Source: a bacterium
GTDB lineage: Bacteria > UBP6 > UBA1177 > JAKLFG01
DNA: 54,003 nt
Direction of reading: 5' to 3'
Assembly: GCA_022711315.1 (NCBI GenBank)
Contig: JAKLFG010000011.1
Coordinates: 1 to 54,003 of the forward strand
Below, one piece after another: positions 51,242 to 54,003 of the stretch. Numbering within the stretch: the first letter of the stretch is position 1; the number at the start of each line of letters is the position of its first letter. The notes beneath the pieces are model-generated. The model was not told where the DNA came from and searched no databases. It was given only the letters and a program-made list of their open reading frames with translations. Made by a program: the position numbers and the translations under genes.

Positions 51242-52747
51242 ATGCGGATCATCCGGCACACGGCATGCATCATGACGCTGGCGTTCCTCATCCTGTCGGG
51301 TTGCGGCCGGAACAGCGGCAACACGGCCGATACCGACCAGGCCGTCGCTGACACCGACACCGTCGTCATCGATGATACCGCGACCGACGAACTTCTGACC
51401 GATGACGATGTCGCGGCAACGGATGAACCTCTCCTCCCCGACGACATGCCGCCGACCACCTGCGGCAACGGCATAACCGACGCGGGCGAACGCTGCGACG
51501 ACGGCGCGATCAACGGTACGAACGGGCACTGCACCACCTCTTGCACGGCTATCGTATCGCGCACCACCCGGCTATGGGGAACACATCCTTACACATGGAG
51601 CACCTTCATAGATATAGACGCCGACGGGAACATGCTCATTATGGGCTACCTCTGCCTCCAAACAGCAGGACGGTACATTCAGGAAGAATGTGACTATTTC
51701 CTGACCAAATGGCATGCCGACGGAACGCAAGCATGGACGGTACAGGGAGGAACGATACCGAATTATTACTACCCCGTCGATGCAGCGGTGGATAGCAGCG
51801 GCAACATTTATGTCGCCGGCAACCGGGTGTTCCTCGGAAGCAACAATGTGCGCGCCTCCGATCTTTTTCTTTCCAAATACAGCCCGGAAGGCGCTTTGCT
51901 GTGGACAAAAGAATGGGGGACGGCTTTTGATGACTATCTCGCTGCTGTCGAGATCGGCATTTCCGGAGACATTTTCATGGCGGGATACACCAGTGGAGGA
52001 CTGGACGGGAATACTGCCGCCGGCAAGAATGACCTTTTCCTGACCCGCTGGGAACCCGACGGCGCAAAAGTCTGGACCAGACAATGGGGAACAAGTGAAG
52101 ATGACTTTGGCGGCTCTCTCGTGACCGATGCCACCGGGAACATCTTTGTCGCAGGCTACACCTATGGGGCCTTGGACGGCAACATCTTGACCGGAGAATC
52201 GGACCTTTTCCTGTCGAAATGGAGCCCCGACGGGACGAAAGAGTGGACCAAGCAATGGGGCACGGATGTCGCCGATTTCGGCGGCACACTCGCGGCCGAC
52301 ACCGCGGGCAATGTTTTTGTCACCGGGGTGACCCTCGGCGCTCTTGACGGCGATCTTCTCGCCGGGAAAAGCGATCCCGTTCTTACCAAATGGGACTCTG
52401 ACGGGAACAAAAAATGGACCCGGCAGTGGGGAACAAACGACCGTGAGGGAGGCGGTCCGATAGCGGTCGATGCCTTCGGGAACATTCTTGTTCTCGGTTC
52501 CACGCCGGAGAGCCTTGACGGGAATGCTGCGGTGGGAGAAAACGATATGTTCCTGACCAAGTGGAACACCGACGGGACAAAATTATGGTCCAGTCAATGG
52601 GGAAGTATATATTCAGACGCCGCTCACGCCATGGATACGGACACGAACGGCACGATATATGTTGTCGGAGAAACGCAAGAAGCGATCGACGGGGCCGTCT
52701 TTTCCGGCGAAACGGCTGCCTTCTTGAGCATCATCCACGAGAATTGA
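51242..52747 (+). CDS. SBBP-repeat beta-propeller lipoprotein
   Basis: This 501-aa protein has lipobox ILSGC (about residue 20), then an Asp/Thr-rich acidic tether (about 28-75), a myxococcus-type cysteine module CGNGITDAGERCDDG...CTTSC (about 78-105), and then a domain of SBBP blades. Each blade carries DGTxxWTxQWGT, a DxxGNIFVAGYT strand and LFLTKW. The blades repeat with a period of 57 residues, visible at 51878, 52049, 52220, 52391 and 52562, and the C-terminus stops after the last strand. Surface display and binding of an unknown ligand are inferred. GGAGG lies 5-6 nt before the ATG. Confidence 0.85.
   Translation: MRIIRHTACIMTLAFLILSGCGRNSGNTADTDQAVADTDTVVIDDTATDELLTDDDVAATDEPLLPDDMPPTTCGNGITDAGERCDDGAINGTNGHCTTSCTAIVSRTTRLWGTHPYTWSTFIDIDADGNMLIMGYLCLQTAGRYIQEECDYFLTKWHADGTQAWTVQGGTIPNYYYPVDAAVDSSGNIYVAGNRVFLGSNNVRASDLFLSKYSPEGALLWTKEWGTAFDDYLAAVEIGISGDIFMAGYTSGGLDGNTAAGKNDLFLTRWEPDGAKVWTRQWGTSEDDFGGSLVTDATGNIFVAGYTYGALDGNILTGESDLFLSKWSPDGTKEWTKQWGTDVADFGGTLAADTAGNVFVTGVTLGALDGDLLAGKSDPVLTKWDSDGNKKWTRQWGTNDREGGGPIAVDAFGNILVLGSTPESLDGNAAVGENDMFLTKWNTDGTKLWSSQWGSIYSDAAHAMDTDTNGTIYVVGETQEAIDGAVFSGETAAFLSIIHEN
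51710..52730 (+). repeat. 171-bp tandem coding repeats (57-aa SBBP blades)
   Basis: Equivalent TGG/TAC codons of the KW/KY motif lie at 51710, 51878, 52049, 52220, 52391 and 52562: spacing 168, then 171 four times. The repeat is clear at protein level and partial at DNA level (GACGGGA, TGGGGAAC). G+C is lower here than in the flanking tether region. Confidence 0.8.
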
Positions 52748-52768
52748 GCGGGGCGACACCCCCGCCCT

Positions 52769-54003
52769 TTACCTGACGCAGCGTACCGCGCCGGACAGCG
52801 TTTTGACCTGCGAGCCGGTCGAGCCGCCGCTCGTGAGATAGTAGGCGGCGGTCGGTGCGTCGGGCCGCGAGGTCGACGACCAGAAAGCATAGGAGGAAAA
52901 ACCGGGGAAATCGACCGGAGGGGTCGTCCAGGTCCGGTCGTAGGTCGTCCGCAGTTCGTTGATGCTGGGCAGGCGCCAGTCGGTGTAGCCGGCGAACTCG
53001 CCCACCTCGCAATAGGCGAGTGCCTCGGTCCAATCGGACAGCGGCACCACATCGCTGTACCAGTAGTCGCCGGTCCACATAAGGCCGGTCTGGTCGTCGA
53101 TATACACTTCGTCCCCGCCGCGCCACTCGTGCGTAAAGGTCTTGGCATCCACAGGGAAAAATTCTCCGCGCACGCAGATCGCCTTGTATTGATCGGTCTT
53201 GGGAGCCGGCTGGCTGGTCCCTATCGCGAAATAGACCGCCCACGCGCTCATCGTCGGGTTCGCCACATTCTCGGTCGCGGTCCAGAAATAGTAACTTTCG
53301 AACATCGTGAACGCGCCTTCGGGCACCATCGGGGAAATGCCGCTGTATTCAATGATGCTCTCGAGTTCCTTGTCGGTCGGCAGGCGCCAGTCGCTGTAGC
53401 CGCCCGACACCGAATTCTCGCAGTAGGTGACCGCCTGTGCCCAGGTACAGTACATCTCGCTGTTGCAGTCGCTGTACAGTTGCGGCACCATCTGGTGCCA
53501 CTGGAGACCGGTGTAGTTGTCCTGCACCACATCGGTCACCACCATCTCGATGCTCTTGCCGCTACCGCCGTACTGAGAGTCCTGCCCATAGAAGTCGTCC
53601 ACTTCCGCAGCGGGACATCCGGCCCCCATTTCCGCCGTCAGGTCATAGCACTGTCCCTGCGCCGTGTCGGGGATGTAATACCCCTTGAAGTAGCAGGAAC
53701 TGTACCCGATGCCGGGCACATAGTCCGGAGAACCCTCGCAATCGGCGCTTATCATGCAGTAGTTGTTATCGTATCCATCGCAGGTCCCGTTACAGGGGGC
53801 CGAACCGAACATGTACATGCCCGATATCTCGGAGCAGAGTTTCATTCCACCGTCGCAGAGTTCGCCCTCCGGCCCGCCGACATCGAGTATGCCGTTGCCG
53901 CAGGTGGGGATGACGACCTCGTCGGGAAGGTGGCAACCTCCGGGTCGAAGGACGGGGCAACAATGGGGAGGGGGGGGGACACCGGCAAAAAGCCGGAAAC
54001 GCC
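52769..54003 (-). CDS. DUF1566 (Lcl C-terminal)-type cysteine-rich protein, N-terminus outside window
   Basis: The frame is open from 52769 to the window edge (about 411 codons), so the true start is not seen; an internal ATG at 53845 is inside the CGNGILDVG...CDGGMKLC module and is unlikely to be the start. Two DUF1566-like units are visible, each with a WxxAxxYCE helix, a GGYSDWRLPTDKELESI or AGYTDWRLPSINELRT motif and a FWSSTS/FWTATE strand, resembling C-type-lectin-like folds found in surface proteins. The family's role is unknown. It converges with the SBBP gene, 21 nt apart. The frame crosses a nine-G run near 53970, where read errors are possible. Confidence 0.8.
   Translation of the reverse strand, partial: RFRLFAGVPPPPHCCPVLRPGGCHLPDEVVIPTCGNGILDVGGPEGELCDGGMKLCSEISGMYMFGSAPCNGTCDGYDNNYCMISADCEGSPDYVPGIGYSSCYFKGYYIPDTAQGQCYDLTAEMGAGCPAAEVDDFYGQDSQYGGSGKSIEMVVTDVVQDNYTGLQWHQMVPQLYSDCNSEMYCTWAQAVTYCENSVSGGYSDWRLPTDKELESIIEYSGISPMVPEGAFTMFESYYFWTATENVANPTMSAWAVYFAIGTSQPAPKTDQYKAICVRGEFFPVDAKTFTHEWRGGDEVYIDDQTGLMWTGDYWYSDVVPLSDWTEALAYCEVGEFAGYTDWRLPSINELRTTYDRTWTTPPVDFPGFSSYAFWSSTSRPDAPTAAYYLTSGGSTGSQVKTLSGAVRCVR

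Noticed and set aside
53970..53996. Nine-G run followed by a CCGGC-AAAAA-GCCGG hairpin at the window edge
   Set aside because: It sits inside an open reading frame, has no T-tract in the direction of either gene end, and may reflect poor sequence at a contig end, so it is not called a terminator or regulatory site.
1..54003. CRISPR arrays, insertion sequences, prophage or integrase genes, rRNA genes
   Set aside because: I looked for spaced direct repeats, transposase or integrase motifs, terminal inverted repeats and rRNA-like sequence and found none. The single tRNA has no duplicated 3' end that would mark an attachment site.

Overview
The window is GC-rich (low 60s percent G+C by eye) and gene-dense. 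Its genes are joined by 1-14 nt overlaps of the ATGA/GTGA/TAATG type, and no intergenic gap exceeds about 215 nt. Lipoproteins, Omp85-type and other outer-membrane barrels, LolCD-like export and periplasmic disulfide proteins indicate a Gram-negative (diderm) bacterium. Lipoproteins with Asp-rich tethers, CGNG...CDDG cysteine modules, SBBP and DUF1566-like domains, a NtrC-type regulator, a VOR-type ferredoxin oxidoreductase and FHA/PATAN/TPR proteins suggest a deltaproteobacterium or myxococcota-like lineage. That placement is inference. I see no IS, phage, CRISPR or rRNA.

Layout. 1-855 (-): start of a sigma-54 activator. 1011-6946 (+): lipoprotein, DksA-like protein, GalU, small secreted protein, PriA, glycerate 2-kinase. 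6943-10331 (-): thioredoxin-CcdA fusion and RND-type exporter. 10508-13181 (+): four-subunit 2-oxoacid:ferredoxin oxidoreductase. 13320-24336 (+): a long chemosensory operon (two STAS proteins, CheY, CheA, CheW, an Hpt-CheW fusion, CheR, CheD, CheB, an RsbW-like ATPase, a receiver-PATAN-TPR membrane protein) running into hpt and trmB, followed by a convergent tRNA-Leu(CAG). 24514-30248 (+): CAP-domain protein, cupin protein, divergent EF-G paralogue and a lipoprotein with three DsbA-like domains. 30285-32183 (-): FHA membrane protein. 32398-35608 (+): propeller lipoprotein and a POTRA-less Omp85 barrel. 35662-38521 (-): LPP20-like lipoprotein, then upstream an operon of a 44-aa lipoprotein, three secreted 2x[4Fe-4S] proteins (the middle one without a normal start codon) and an outer-membrane barrel. 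38668-43314 (+): carotenoid operon crtB-crtE-crtYcd-crtI-cruF. 43311-46395 (-): membrane-fusion protein with LolC/E-like permease and LolD-like ATPase. 46522-50174 (-): DUF2141 protein and two paralogous lipoproteins. 50311-51150 (+): FolE2. 51242-52747 (+): SBBP-repeat lipoprotein. 52769-end (-): DUF1566-like protein, cut by the window edge.

The two places most likely to hold something undescribed are these. First, the chemosensory operon carries a partner-switching module (STAS + STAS + HATPase), an Hpt-CheW adaptor with no kinase domain, and a receiver whose phospho-Asp is Glu, with no chemoreceptor nearby. Second, the 36398-38521 operon is predicted to export several bacterial-type ferredoxins alongside an outer-membrane barrel; its central ferredoxin is reachable only by a -1 shift at a run of nine A's or by a non-standard start.

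Promoter-like sites with TTG-rich -35 and TAnnnT -10 boxes 15-17 nt apart sit upstream of most transcription units, often in divergent pairs. All functional statements come from reading motifs in the translated sequence; no database search was run.
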